Source of the DNA: Xanthomonas populi
GTDB taxonomy: Bacteria > Pseudomonadota > Gammaproteobacteria > Xanthomonadales > Xanthomonadaceae
DNA length: 33,203 nt
Direction of reading: 5' to 3'
Assembly: GCF_002940065.1 (NCBI RefSeq)
Contig: NZ_MDEJ01000033.1
Location: 1-33,203, forward strand
Positions within the stretch are counted from its first letter, which is position 1, and each line of letters starts with the position of its first letter. A program made the translations under genes and the position numbers. Below the pieces are notes generated by a model. That model did not search any database, was not told the DNA's origin, and worked only from the letters and a program-made list of their open reading frames with translations. Of this stretch, positions 9,397 through 17,958 are shown piece after piece.

Positions 9397-9615
9397 CCTG
9401 CAACGCGCCGTCGCCGCGCCTCTCAACTCGATGATAATAGTCGCGCGGTTACGCCTGCCCGAGCAGAAACGCGAAACCTACTCCAGCCATACGAAAGCCC
9501 CAACGCTACGACTGCCCGCACGCGCTGACTCATACGATAAACCACAGTGTGTCTGCTCGACTCCTCCGTGCGCGCGCTTGCGGCAACAACGTTCGACATC
9601 GGAGCGGCCGTGCAC

Positions 9616-10314
9616 TCAGGCCGAAGTGAGATGGCGACGCCAATGCGGCCGCCGTGCGCCGCGAAACATCAGCAGATACAGCCCGACCACCCACACCAGC
9701 GCGGCCGACCAACCGCCCAGAATGTCGGACGGGTAATGCACCCCAAAATAAATTCGCGACACCCCCACCAGCAACGCGAAACCGCTGGCGGCAATGGTCA
9801 CCCGCCAGCGCCAGCGCGTGTTCCAGGCCAACGCGATGACCACCGCAGCCAGCGTCATCGAACCCATCGCGTGACCGCTGGGAAAGCTGAAAGTGCTTTC
9901 CGGGGCGATTGATTCCCACAGGCTCGGGCGGTTGCGTTGAAAGAACCGTTTGGCGCCCATGTTCAACAAGGCCGAACCGCCGAAACACAGCGCAGCAAAC
10001 GTACTCTCACGCCAACGGCGTAGCACCAGCAACACCAGCACGATGGCGATATCGACCGGAATCACGCCGTACTGGTAGCCGATTCGGGAGATCAGCCCGA
10101 AAAACCTATCCAGTCCCGGCGTGGCGATGCTGCGCATGCTCCACAGCAAGGGTTCGTCGAAGTAAAAATTTTCCAGCGCGTGGACTTCATCGGCAAGGTC
10201 CACGAACAACCCCAGCGGCAACAGCACGCCGGCAAACAATAACGCCATGCGCCACGCATTGCTGCGCAGCCATCCCCTGAAACCGGCCGGCGATTCAGCC
10301 GGCGCGGCGCACAT
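9616..10314 (-). CDS. PAP2-family membrane phosphatase
   Basis: The 232-residue protein is an integral membrane phosphatase with all three catalytic blocks: KRFFQRNRP (K-x6-RP), PSGHAMGS (PSGH), and [12 protein letters not shown] (SR-x5-H-x3-D). About six hydrophobic helices surround them. Known members remove phosphate from lipid phosphates, including undecaprenyl pyrophosphate and phosphatidylglycerol phosphate, with the active site on the periplasmic face. Its start lies 20 bases inside the end of ispG, so it is read from the ispG transcript. That linkage to isoprenoid synthesis makes a polyprenyl-phosphate substrate reasonable, but it is inference only. Confidence 0.93.
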   Translation of the reverse strand: MCAAPAESPAGFRGWLRSNAWRMALLFAGVLLPLGLFVDLADEVHALENFYFDEPLLWSMRSIATPGLDRFFGLISRIGYQYGVIPVDIAIVLVLLVLRRWRESTFAALCFGGSALLNMGAKRFFQRNRPSLWESIAPESTFSFPSGHAMGSMTLAAVVIALAWNTRWRWRVTIAASGFALLVGVSRIYFGVHYPSDILGGWSAALVWVVGLYLLMFRGARRPHWRRHLTSA

Positions 10315-11560
10315 AGGTGCGTTCGACGTACTGATCGATCAGATCGATGAACTCGTACGCGATGTTTTCACCCCGCAAGGTGACGCTTTTTTCGCCATCG
10401 ATAAACACCGGTGCCGACGGCGCCTCGCCGGTGCCCGGCAACGAGATGCCGATATTGGCGTGGCGTGATTCGCCCGGCCCGTTGACCACGCAGCCCATCA
10501 CCGCCAGGGTCATGTTTTCCGCGCCGGGGTTGCTGATCTTCCACTCCGGCATCTTGGCGCGCACATGGTTCTGCACCACGCCCGCCAGCTCCTGGAAGAA
10601 CTCCGACGTGGTGCGGCCGCAACCAGGGCACGCCGTGACCATCGGCGTAAAAGCGCGCTGGCCGGTGGTCTGCAGCAGTTCCTGCGCGACGATCACTTCC
10701 TGGGTGCGCGACTGGCCCGGCTCCGGCGTCAGCGAGATGCGGATGGTGTCGCCGATGCCTTCCTGCAGCAGCACGCTCAGCGCCGCAGCCGAGGCCACGA
10801 TGCCCTTGCTGCCGATGCCGGCTTCGGTCAGGCCCAGATGCAGCGCGAAGTCGCAACGCGCGGCCATATCGCGATACACCGCAATCAACTCCTGAACGCC
10901 GGAGACCTTGGCCGACAGAATGATGCGTTCGCGCGCCAGGCCAAGCTCCACCGCACGTTCGGCAGAATCCACTGCCGAGCGGATCAATGCCTCGCGTAGC
11001 ACGCGGCCGGCATCCCAGGGCGTGTCGCGCCTGGAATTCTCGTCCATCAACTGCGCCGCCAAGGATTGATCCAACGAACCCCAGTTGGCGCCGATGCGCA
11101 CCGGCTTGTCGTACTTGATCGCGAACTCGATCAGCTGTGCGAACTGCAGATCCTTCTTCTTTCCGAAACCGACATTGCCCGGATTGATGCGGTACTTGGC
11201 CAGCGCCTCGGCGCAGGCCGGCTCGGCCGCGAGCAGCTGGTGACCGTTGTAATGGAAGTCGCCGATCAACGGCACCTCAATCCCCATCATGCGCAGCTTG
11301 TCGGCGATGCGCGGGAGAGCCGCCGCCGACTCGGCGTTGTTGACGGTCAGGCGCACCATTTCCGAGCCGGCGCGCCAGAGCTCGGACACCTGCTTGACGC
11401 TGCCGGCGATGTCGGCGGTGTCGGTGTTGGTCATCGACTGGACCACCACCGGTTGGCCGCCGCCCACGATCACGCTGCCGATCTTGACGGTGCGGGTGAT
11501 GCGGCGCGGCCAAGCGGTGGCGTCGGCGGGAGGGGTTGGGCGGGTCACGGCGTCGTACAT
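10295..11560 (-). CDS. ispG: 4-hydroxy-3-methylbut-2-en-1-yl diphosphate synthase (flavodoxin)
   Basis: This 421-residue [4Fe-4S] enzyme performs the penultimate step of the MEP pathway, converting methylerythritol cyclodiphosphate to HMBPP. The N-terminal barrel begins [26 protein letters not shown]. The cluster ligands are Cys311 and Cys314 in [10 protein letters not shown] and Cys357 in [10 protein letters not shown], the last followed by the conserved glutamate. The family length and motifs are complete. It is transcribed divergently from regB across a 120-bp gap that contains a RegA-like palindrome. PAP2 follows with a 20-base overlap. Confidence 0.97.
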   Translation of the reverse strand: MYDAVTRPTPPADATAWPRRITRTVKIGSVIVGGGQPVVVQSMTNTDTADIAGSVKQVSELWRAGSEMVRLTVNNAESAAALPRIADKLRMMGIEVPLIGDFHYNGHQLLAAEPACAEALAKYRINPGNVGFGKKKDLQFAQLIEFAIKYDKPVRIGANWGSLDQSLAAQLMDENSRRDTPWDAGRVLREALIRSAVDSAERAVELGLARERIILSAKVSGVQELIAVYRDMAARCDFALHLGLTEAGIGSKGIVASAAALSVLLQEGIGDTIRISLTPEPGQSRTQEVIVAQELLQTTGQRAFTPMVTACPGCGRTTSEFFQELAGVVQNHVRAKMPEWKISNPGAENMTLAVMGCVVNGPGESRHANIGISLPGTGEAPSAPVFIDGEKSVTLRGENIAYEFIDLIDQYVERTYVRRAG

Positions 11561-11627
11561 GGCGGTATTTTAGCCTGTCAGCGGTCCGCTCACAGCTGAA
11601 GCGCCGCGCGGGCCGTCTTCCACACCG

Positions 11628-11646
11628 ATGCGACGGTTTGTCGCAT
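11628..11646. promoter_or_regulatory. RegA/PrrA-like operator between ispG and regB
   Basis: ATGCGAC-GGTTT-GTCGCAT is a perfect 7-bp inverted repeat with a 5-base spacer. Its core GCGAC-N5-GTCGC matches the GCG(A/G)C-type half sites recognised by RegA/PrrA/ActR/RegR response regulators. It lies 35 bases upstream of regB and 68 bases upstream of ispG. The simplest reading is autoregulation of regBA, possibly with redox control of ispG. The match is seen directly; binding is inferred. Confidence 0.65.
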
Positions 11647-11680
11647 ACCTTAACCTCCCTGAGCGCATAGCATTGCCGTG

Positions 11681-12907
11681 ATGAACAGCTCCGACGCGTC
11701 CTTCCTGCGAACCCTCTGCAGCCTGCGTTGGCTGGCCACCGCCGGCCAGGCGGCCACCATCCTGGTCGCCACCGGGCTGATGGGGCTGAACCTGCCGAAG
11801 CAACCCTTGTGGGCCGGTGTGGCTGCGCTGGCGCTGTTCAACCTGAATGCGCAGTTGCGGGTTGCCCACCGCGGTGCGGTCAGCCAGGCGACCGAGTTCG
11901 GCCACATTCTGTTCGATGTCACCGTACTGACCTGGATGGTGGGCTGGAGCGGCGGCATCGCCAATCCGTTCGGCTCGTTGTTTCTGATCCTGATCGCCCT
12001 GGCCGCGCTGGCCTTGCCGCTGGGCTGGGCGATGGCAGTGGCAGCGTCCTGCGTGGCGGGCTATGTGATCAGCGCCGCCTTCGGGCTGCCGCTGCCCTAC
12101 GGCAGTTTCGATCCGCTGAGCCTGCACATGTGGGGCATGGCGGCCAATTTCCTGTTATCCACGGTGGTGGTGCTAGCGTTCGCCACCCGGCTGGCCTTGT
12201 CGATGCGCGAACGCGAGCGCGAGATCTCCACGTTGCGCGAGCGCTTTGCGCGCAACGAGGGCATCGTCGCGCTGGCTACGCATGCGGCCTCGGTCGCGCA
12301 TGAATTGAATACCCCGCTGGCAACGATGACCTTGCTGGTCGACGACATCGCCGACCAATGCCACCAGAGCGAGTTACGCGAAGATCTGGACACCTTGCGC
12401 GAGCTGCTGATGCAGTGCCATCAGCGTGTGTTGGCGTTGGCCGCGCCGGCCGACAACGGCCATCTGAGCCGCGAGGTAGCGGTTGAGGACGTGCTGCAAC
12501 AATGGCGCCTAGTGCGCCCGACCATCGAGCTGCGGCGCAACGACGACGCACCGATGCGTCTGCTGCTGCAGCCCGGCGTCAGCCACCTGCTCATGGTGCT
12601 GCTCAACAATGCTGCCGATGCCGGCGAACGAGCCGGCCGGCCGCAGATCGATCTGACACTGCGCGTGGAGCAGGACCATCTCAGCGGCGAAGTGCGCGAC
12701 TACGGGATGGGCTTCGACACCTCGCAAGCCATGCTGCCGGGCACATTGTTCAACAGCGGCAAGCCCGACGGCATGGGTGTGGGGCTTGCGTTGTCGCACG
12801 CCACCGTCGAGCGGCTGCAGGGCGGATTGTGGATGCTGCCGGCAGAAGGCAGCGGCGCCCGCGTCGGTTTCCGCCTGCCGCTCTCCGAACATGAGGCACT
12901 CGCATGA
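11681..12907 (+). CDS. regB: redox-sensing histidine kinase RegB/PrrB
   Basis: This 408-residue inner-membrane sensor kinase has a hydrophobic N-terminal half of about six helices. GGIANPF at 91-97 matches the GGxxNPF heptapeptide that binds ubiquinone in RegB. The phosphoacceptor is His207 in the H-box SVAHELNTPLATM, which has the RegB style. The ATP-binding domain has the N-box LLNNAADAGERA and glycine boxes DYGMGF and GMGVGLALSH. A cysteine lies shortly after the H-box in DDIADQC and another in LLMQC; RegB uses a cysteine in this general region as a redox switch, but equivalence is not certain. GTG 11678 just upstream is an alternative start. Its end overlaps regA by 4 bases. Confidence 0.92.
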   Translation: MNSSDASFLRTLCSLRWLATAGQAATILVATGLMGLNLPKQPLWAGVAALALFNLNAQLRVAHRGAVSQATEFGHILFDVTVLTWMVGWSGGIANPFGSLFLILIALAALALPLGWAMAVAASCVAGYVISAAFGLPLPYGSFDPLSLHMWGMAANFLLSTVVVLAFATRLALSMREREREISTLRERFARNEGIVALATHAASVAHELNTPLATMTLLVDDIADQCHQSELREDLDTLRELLMQCHQRVLALAAPADNGHLSREVAVEDVLQQWRLVRPTIELRRNDDAPMRLLLQPGVSHLLMVLLNNAADAGERAGRPQIDLTLRVEQDHLSGEVRDYGMGFDTSQAMLPGTLFNSGKPDGMGVGLALSHATVERLQGGLWMLPAEGSGARVGFRLPLSEHEALA

Positions 12908-13482
12908 CAAGCACTCCCCTGCGTACCGGCCTGCTGGTCGACGACGACACCTTGTACCTGCGCACGCTGAAACGCAGCCTCGCCCGCCGCGGCGTGGAAA
13001 CGTTGACCGCTACCGACGCGGCCAGCGCGCTGTCGATCGCACGTAGCGCGTTGCCGGATTTCGCCTTGATCGATCTCAAACTCGGCCATGATTCCGGACT
13101 GAGCCTGATTCAGCCGCTGCGCGAAATCCGCACCGACATGCGCATCCTGCTGGTCACCGGTTACGCGAGCATCGCCACTGCGGTGGAGGCGATCAAACTC
13201 GGCGCCGACGACTATCTGCCCAAGCCAGCCAACATCCCCACCATCATGCGCGCGCTGGGGGAAGAGGACGACGAGTTGCCCGAGCCGGACGAAGAAGAAA
13301 CCGCGAAGGAAATGATGACCCCGCTCAGCCGTCTGCAGTGGGAGCACATCCAGCAGGCGCTGCACGAAACCGGCGGCAATGTCTCTGCCGCCGCACGCCT
13401 GCTCGGCATGCACCGGCGCTCACTGCAACGCAAGTTGACCAAGCGGCCAAGCCCGGGTCCGTTACGCGAGCCAGGGCGTTGA
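12904..13482 (+). CDS. regA: response regulator RegA/PrrA
   Basis: The 192-residue regulator has a receiver domain with acidic pocket LLVDDDT (14-20), phosphoacceptor Asp57 in ALIDLKLG, and the conserved Thr and Lys in LLVTGYAS and YLPKPA. An acidic linker (EEDDELPEPDEEE, about 119-131) follows. A Fis-type helix-turn-helix ends the protein: GGNVSAAARLLGMHRRSLQRKL at about 157-178, nearly the invariant RegA-family recognition helix. It is translationally coupled to regB (ATGA overlap). Known relatives control respiration, redox and carbon genes. A palindrome matching its expected binding site sits upstream of the operon. Confidence 0.94.
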   Translation: MTSTPLRTGLLVDDDTLYLRTLKRSLARRGVETLTATDAASALSIARSALPDFALIDLKLGHDSGLSLIQPLREIRTDMRILLVTGYASIATAVEAIKLGADDYLPKPANIPTIMRALGEEDDELPEPDEEETAKEMMTPLSRLQWEHIQQALHETGGNVSAAARLLGMHRRSLQRKLTKRPSPGPLREPGR

Positions 13483-13612
13483 GGCGTGGCTAGGTTGTCG
13501 TGAGCAAGAGAACCGAGATTTCGAGTCGTAGCGTCGTCTAGATGCAGTCGAACACTGAGTCGGTCGAGCGCGCGGTGCCCTCGCCGCTCGCGGGACACGC
13601 CGTGCATCCATC

Positions 13613-13639
13613 CATGGAGGCTCCGTGGCGGCCTCCATG
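13613..13639. repeat. inverted repeat near the IS110 relic
   Basis: CATGGAGGC, a 9-base loop and GCCTCCATG form a perfect 9-bp stem about 40 bases before the first recognisable transposase codons. It could be part of the subterminal DNA of the decayed element or a terminator for regBA. No T-tract follows. Confidence 0.4.
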
Positions 13640-13677
13640 CCGCCACAGGGTCACGCAAGCGGTGAGGACACCGCACC

Positions 13678-14200
13678 AAAATATTGGATGTGGCCGTCCA
13701 CCGCGGCCCTTTGCGCAGTTTCACAAGACACTCGCGGGCCACCGCAAGCTGTCTCCTGGCTGGCACACCATGAGTCTGGCCAGGTTGTCCTGGAGGCCTC
13801 TGGTGGCTATGAACAGCGGGTGCTGGATGCCCTGTTCGACGCCGGTCACCTGGTCGTGCGGGTCAATGCGCGCCGCTGCCATGCGTTCGTCGCTGCCATC
13901 GGCCTGCCGGCAAACACAGATCGTCTGGACGCCGCCGATCTCGCCTGCATAGCTGGCACGCTGGAGCGACGTCCCTCTCAACCGATGGCGCCTTGGCGGC
14001 GACGGCTGCGAGCGTGCGTGCGCGACAACCTGTACATGGCATGCCTGTCTGCCATCCAGCATGAGCCCCGGATCCGGGAGTTCTACCGGTCGCTGCGAGT
14101 ACGCGAAACGCCCGACAAGGTCGCCGTCGTGGCGGCGATGCGAAAGATGCGCGTCATCCTCAACGCCCGAGCGCGAGAGGCTCAAGCCGTTACGACGTAA
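13678..14200 (+). pseudogene. IS110-family transposase relic, two frameshifts and a large internal deletion
   Basis: The protein can be followed only by changing frame: KILDVAVHRG from 13678, then PFAQFHKTLAGHRKL in a second frame from about 13707, then VSWLAHHESG and VVLEASGGYEQRVLDALF in a third. The last frame runs through NTDRLDAADLA (DEDD-type domain) and passes directly into RRLRACVRDNLYMACLSAIQ and KMRVILNARAREA, the C-terminal end of the Transposase_20 domain. Roughly 150-200 residues normally lying between are missing, as is the extreme N-terminus. It cannot be functional. The third frame alone (from 13625 to the stop at 14200) is open for 191 codons and could be mistaken for a gene. 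Confidence 0.8.
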
Positions 14201-14595
14201 GTGTGCATGCTCTGGAACAGTCCGATGGCTGCCGTCCAGCGGCCGGCACTGCCCTGCCCCGCTTCCGGAACGGCCAGAGTCCCCTTCAACAACACCGTTG
14301 CTACAGGGACGTGCTTGCGGCGTTTCCGGCGAGGGTGGGCGGGCAATGGCCCTGCAGCCCTGCAGCCCTGCAGCCAAGCCACAGATCGGCCGCTGTGCAA
14401 CAGCCTATTCTTAGCGACCAGGCCTCCCAGGAAAACCGATATCTCAAAGTCTTGAAGCCTGCTCAAGCAGCCTTCAAGCAGCGCGGGACGATTCACGCGT
14501 GCTTCGAAAACGCGCGCCAGGTTCAGGCGTAGACGCGATCATCATACCCAATGCCGATTCAAAAGACCATCGACGCACGTTGACGGGCCTGAATC
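14201..14595. other. non-coding stretch with short repeat and palindrome
   Basis: No frame here resembles a known protein. At 14350-14373 the octamer CCCTGCAG occurs three times in tandem. At 14451-14478 there is a near-perfect 28-bp palindrome, CTTGAAG-C-CTGCT-CA-AGCAG-C-CTTCAAG, with a 7-bp outer stem and 5-bp inner stem. It sits downstream of the leftward GH5 gene and could end its transcript, although no T-tract is present. The rest may be remnant mobile DNA beside the IS110 relic. Confidence 0.5.
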
Positions 14596-15582
14596 TCAAC
14601 GCGGGCCAAACACGCTCGCCCTGCGCGAGGTTGCGGCAATGCCGTCGGCGCCAAGAAGCAATCTGCTTCCCCAGATGCTGAGACGTGCGGCGTTCCAACC
14701 AACGGCAATGTCCAGCGACTTCGTGCTGCTGTCGTTACCCGACCACGACCAGCCCATGTAGCCGACGTTGTATTCGCGTGCACGGCGCATGATCGCTGCT
14801 TCGTCCACGTGCGCGCCGCGATGGTCTCCACCGAACTCGCCGATCACCAACACCAGTTTTTTATCGCGGAAGGCACGCAGATAATTGTTGACCGTCGCAT
14901 CGCTGCCGAACACTTCGTACATGTGCACGCTGAAGATCACATTGCGGCGGCTGTCGCGCACCAGCAGTGCAGCGGCATTATCGCGCATGTAGAACTGCCA
15001 GTCCTGGCCCCAGTTGGGCGCATCCACCATCAAGGCATGGGTCAGTCCGGTCTTGCGTAATGCGGCGATCGCGGTTGCATGGCCGTTGACCCATTCGCTG
15101 GCGTTCAAGCGATTGCCGAACGGTTCGTTGCCGATATTGATGATGATGTGGTCTTCGTTGCCGATCAGCGCCTTGCGGATGCTGGTCCAGTAAGCGGTGG
15201 CATGGGCCAGACCGGCGGCGGCGCCGTCTTCGCCATAGCCGGTGGTGTCGTGCACTTCCAACACTGCAATCAGGCCCAGGCTCTTGCAACGCGCGATGAT
15301 GCGCGTCACCTCGGCCTCCGGCGTGCGGTTCCAGCGGTAACCGGAACTGAGCGTCACCCGCACACTGTTGGCGCCGGTCGCAGCGATGGCCCCCAATGCC
15401 GCATCGGTGCGGCTCGCATACCAGGCATGCGGTAGATTGACCCCGCGCAACACCAACGCATTGCCGTTGGACTCACGCAGCTGTGTGCCAGAGACCGACA
15501 ATCCCGCATGCGCGGCAGATGAGAGCGCCAGACCGACGGTGATCAGGAGCATGCGTTGAGCAAAAGATTTCAATGATTTCAC
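14596..15582 (-). CDS. secreted GH5 glycosidase, probably endo-beta-1,4-mannanase (GH5_8-like)
   Basis: The 328-residue protein starts with a Sec signal peptide, cleaved after about Ala26 (SSAAHA). The mature part is a GH5 barrel. NALVLRGVNLPHAWY, IAVLEVHDTTGYGED, the acid/base Glu153 in INIGNEPFGN, LMVDAPNWGQDW, VIFSVHMYEVF and the nucleophile Glu249 in LVIGEFGGDH are in order. VEVHD, ALIGNED, THALMVDA and GYMGWSWSGN are the style of subfamily 8 beta-mannanases rather than typical cellulases. The subfamily call is from recognition. No carbohydrate-binding module is present. A role in degrading plant mannan or cellulose is likely. It lies between an IS relic and a long intergenic region. Confidence 0.87.
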   Translation of the reverse strand: MKSLKSFAQRMLLITVGLALSSAAHAGLSVSGTQLRESNGNALVLRGVNLPHAWYASRTDAALGAIAATGANSVRVTLSSGYRWNRTPEAEVTRIIARCKSLGLIAVLEVHDTTGYGEDGAAAGLAHATAYWTSIRKALIGNEDHIIINIGNEPFGNRLNASEWVNGHATAIAALRKTGLTHALMVDAPNWGQDWQFYMRDNAAALLVRDSRRNVIFSVHMYEVFGSDATVNNYLRAFRDKKLVLVIGEFGGDHRGAHVDEAAIMRRAREYNVGYMGWSWSGNDSSTKSLDIAVGWNAARLSIWGSRLLLGADGIAATSRRASVFGPR

Positions 15583-16016
15583 GATCGGCTTCCAGGCAGG
15601 GGCGTTGTAACCGCGACAGCGGAAATCACAATCCGCGTGAAGACTGGTGGCAACTCATGACAGCATTCAGTGCAACGCAAATCACAGAAGCGGGGCACGC
15701 GTTGAAATGCGTCGGACGCAACGATGGGTTGTCTCTGGCGATACACGGCGTACAGTCAGTAATCGGCCGTAAGCCGGAAATGTTTAGCCGTCTCGGCGCA
15801 TTCCGTTGCCGCCTGTGCACCAGGTTTTGCAGAGCAGCAATGTCGGTCGAGTCAGACCAATCACCAACGCTGCGAGTCGCGGTAATTCCACGCGATTTCA
15901 TCTATTCGGCCAGCAAAGGCTTATCGCAGGCCGCTTTCCGGCAACACGCGCCGGCATCAACTGAACAAAGCCAGTTGCCCTGATCAAGGGATCACGCTTC
16001 AGGCCGATACAAACAC
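15583..16016. other. divergent intergenic region between GH5 and the EAL gene
   Basis: The 434-bp region must hold promoters for both flanking genes. I see no convincing sigma-70 hexamer pair, no TGTGA-N6-TCACA Clp site and no PIP box. Short open frames on both strands have no recognisable sequence and no ribosome-binding site. Confidence 0.4.
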
Positions 16017-17873
16017 ATGCAATCTATGCCCGCTTCTGCCGAACCCCTGCTTCCGCCCCTGGCCGATGAATCGACCCGGCTGGCCGTCCTGCGCGGCCTG
16101 TGCCTGTTGGACTCGCCACCGGACCCGATGTTCGAAAGCATCGCCGCAATGGCCGCACGCAGTCTGGGCGCGGACATTGCGCTGGTCTCGCTGGTGGACG
16201 AGCACCGTCAGTGGTTCAAGGCGCGCATCGGTCTGGAGGCGCAGGAAACCCCGCGCGACCAGGCGTTCTGTGCACATGCGATCGGCTCGGACGAGGTGAT
16301 AGTTGTGCCGGACGCGCGACTGGACCCGCGCTTCTGCAACAACCCGCTGGTCCTGGGCCCGCCGTTTATCCGCTTTTACGCAGGTGCACCGCTGAAACTG
16401 CTGGACGGCCACAGCATCGGTTCGCTGTGCGTGATCGGCACCAGCCCGCGCCCGGGCCTGGACGCAGCGGCAATCATCCAGTTGGAAGGCCTGCGCGACC
16501 TGGCCGTGCTGCGGGTGGGAAACCTGCGCTGCACCACCTATCGCGACGGCCCGACCGGCCTACCCAATCGTTCGCGCTTTGGCGAGGATCTGGATGCCTG
16601 GCTGTTGCAGCAAGATGCCGCAGCGACCACCACTGCAGTGGCGGTAGACATCTGCGGCAGCGATTATTTCCGCGACATGGTCAAGGCGCTGGGCTGGGAT
16701 TACGCCGACGGCTATGTGGCGCTTGCCCACCGCCGTCTGGCGACGTATCTGCCGGCCGGCACAACGCTGTATCGACTGGATCCGACCACCTTCGGCTTTC
16801 TGGCGCAGGCCGAGACGCAGCGCTTGTCCACGTTGTGCACCAAGGTCTCCAAGGCCTTCGCCGAGCCGCTCGAACATCAAGGCATTCCGCATACGGCAGT
16901 AGCCTCGATCGGTGCGGTTTCGCTGCAAACCAGTTATGGCGCAGCCGATACCATTCGCTCGCTCACCACCGCGGTGGATGTCTCGCGCGAGCGTGCATTG
17001 CCGTGGAGCATGTACGAGCGCAAGCACGATGTGGCCCAGCGCAATACCTTCCGCCTGTTGGCCGCCCTACCCGCCGCGCTGGACAGCGCCGGTCAGCTGC
17101 GCCTGCACTACCAGCCGCGCGTGGATCTGCACGATCACCGCTGCGTGGCGGTGGAAGCACTGCTGCGCTGGCAGCACCCGATGATCGGCCCAGTGATGCC
17201 CTCGGACTTCATCCCGATGGCCGAGAAAACCGCGCTGATCAATCGCATCACTGCCTGGGTCATCGACAACGGCATCGCCCAGGCCGCACGTTGGCAGCAG
17301 CAGGGCCTGGACTTCAACCTGGCCTTGAACGTGTCGGCCGCCGATCTGGACCGCCCCGGCTTTGCCGGTCTGCTGCGGCGCGGACTGGAGCGCCACAAGC
17401 TGGACCCGCGCCGGCTGGAAATCGAATTCACCGAAAGCGCGATGATCCGCCACCCCGAACATCTGGCCGAGCAATTGGCTGCCATCGCGGCGCTGGGCGT
17501 GCACATCGCGATCGACGACTTCGGCACCGGCTACAGCAATTTCAGCTATCTCAAGCAGCTGCCGGCCAGCGCGTTGAAGATCGACCAATCGTTCGTCCGC
17601 TCGCTGCCGGACAGCCGCACCGACCGCACCCTGGTGCCGGCGATGATCCAGCTCGGCCACAGCCTTGGCCAGCGCGTGGTCGCCGAAGGCATCGAATCGG
17701 CAGAGGCGTATGCGCAATTGCGCGCCTGGGGCTGCGACGAAGGCCAGGGTTACTGGATCGCCAAACCCATGCCGGCCGCCGCATTGGAAACCTGGCTGCA
17801 GACGCCGTGGAACACGCAATTTGAAGCGCCGGTCAACCTGCTCGCTGCGGGCCTGGCTGCAGCGCGGATGTAG
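16017..17873 (+). CDS. GAF - degenerate GGDEF - EAL protein, probable c-di-GMP phosphodiesterase
   Basis: The product has 618 residues with no signal peptide or membrane helix. A GAF domain spans about 20-170 (LDSPPDPMFESIAAMAARSL, DQAFCAHAI, FYAGAPL). A GGDEF-like domain (about 180-340) retains GPTGLPNRSRF, but its signature reads RLDPTTFGFL instead of GGDEF, so cyclase activity is not expected. The EAL domain (about 355-600) has Glu380-Ala-Leu, NVSAADL, EIEFTES, AIDDFGTGYSN, LKIDQSFV and VVAEGIES, i.e. all metal and catalytic positions I can check. It should hydrolyse c-di-GMP to pGpG, with GAF and GGDEF acting as sensor or GTP-binding modules. Translation may start at ATG 16017 or 16026; neither has a strong ribosome-binding site. 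Confidence 0.92.
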   Translation: MQSMPASAEPLLPPLADESTRLAVLRGLCLLDSPPDPMFESIAAMAARSLGADIALVSLVDEHRQWFKARIGLEAQETPRDQAFCAHAIGSDEVIVVPDARLDPRFCNNPLVLGPPFIRFYAGAPLKLLDGHSIGSLCVIGTSPRPGLDAAAIIQLEGLRDLAVLRVGNLRCTTYRDGPTGLPNRSRFGEDLDAWLLQQDAAATTTAVAVDICGSDYFRDMVKALGWDYADGYVALAHRRLATYLPAGTTLYRLDPTTFGFLAQAETQRLSTLCTKVSKAFAEPLEHQGIPHTAVASIGAVSLQTSYGAADTIRSLTTAVDVSRERALPWSMYERKHDVAQRNTFRLLAALPAALDSAGQLRLHYQPRVDLHDHRCVAVEALLRWQHPMIGPVMPSDFIPMAEKTALINRITAWVIDNGIAQAARWQQQGLDFNLALNVSAADLDRPGFAGLLRRGLERHKLDPRRLEIEFTESAMIRHPEHLAEQLAAIAALGVHIAIDDFGTGYSNFSYLKQLPASALKIDQSFVRSLPDSRTDRTLVPAMIQLGHSLGQRVVAEGIESAEAYAQLRAWGCDEGQGYWIAKPMPAAALETWLQTPWNTQFEAPVNLLAAGLAAARM

Positions 17874-17882
17874 TCGGCAGGC

Positions 17883-17928
17883 TTGCAACGCAGCGCGGCG
17901 CGACACCTGCGTGCCGCGCCGCGTGCAA
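17883..17928. terminator. long GC-rich hairpin between convergent genes
   Basis: TTGCA-ACGC-A-GCGCGGC pairs with GCCGCGC-CGCG-TGCAA across a short loop, with one or two bulges. It sits between the stop codons of the rightward EAL gene and the leftward symporter gene, fitting a bidirectional terminator. No T-run is present. Confidence 0.5.
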
Positions 17929-17958
17929 ACAAGCGATGTCAGCCGGCTGCTTTGGCGA

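Noticed and set aside
14350-14373. Three CCCTGCAG repeats as a possible CRISPR or iteron array
   Set aside because: Only three contiguous octamers without spacers; a simple tandem repeat.
15583-16016. Small genes or a Clp (CRP-like) site in the GH5/EAL intergenic region
   Set aside because: Short frames lack ribosome-binding sites and homology, and no TGTGA-N6-TCACA sequence could be found.
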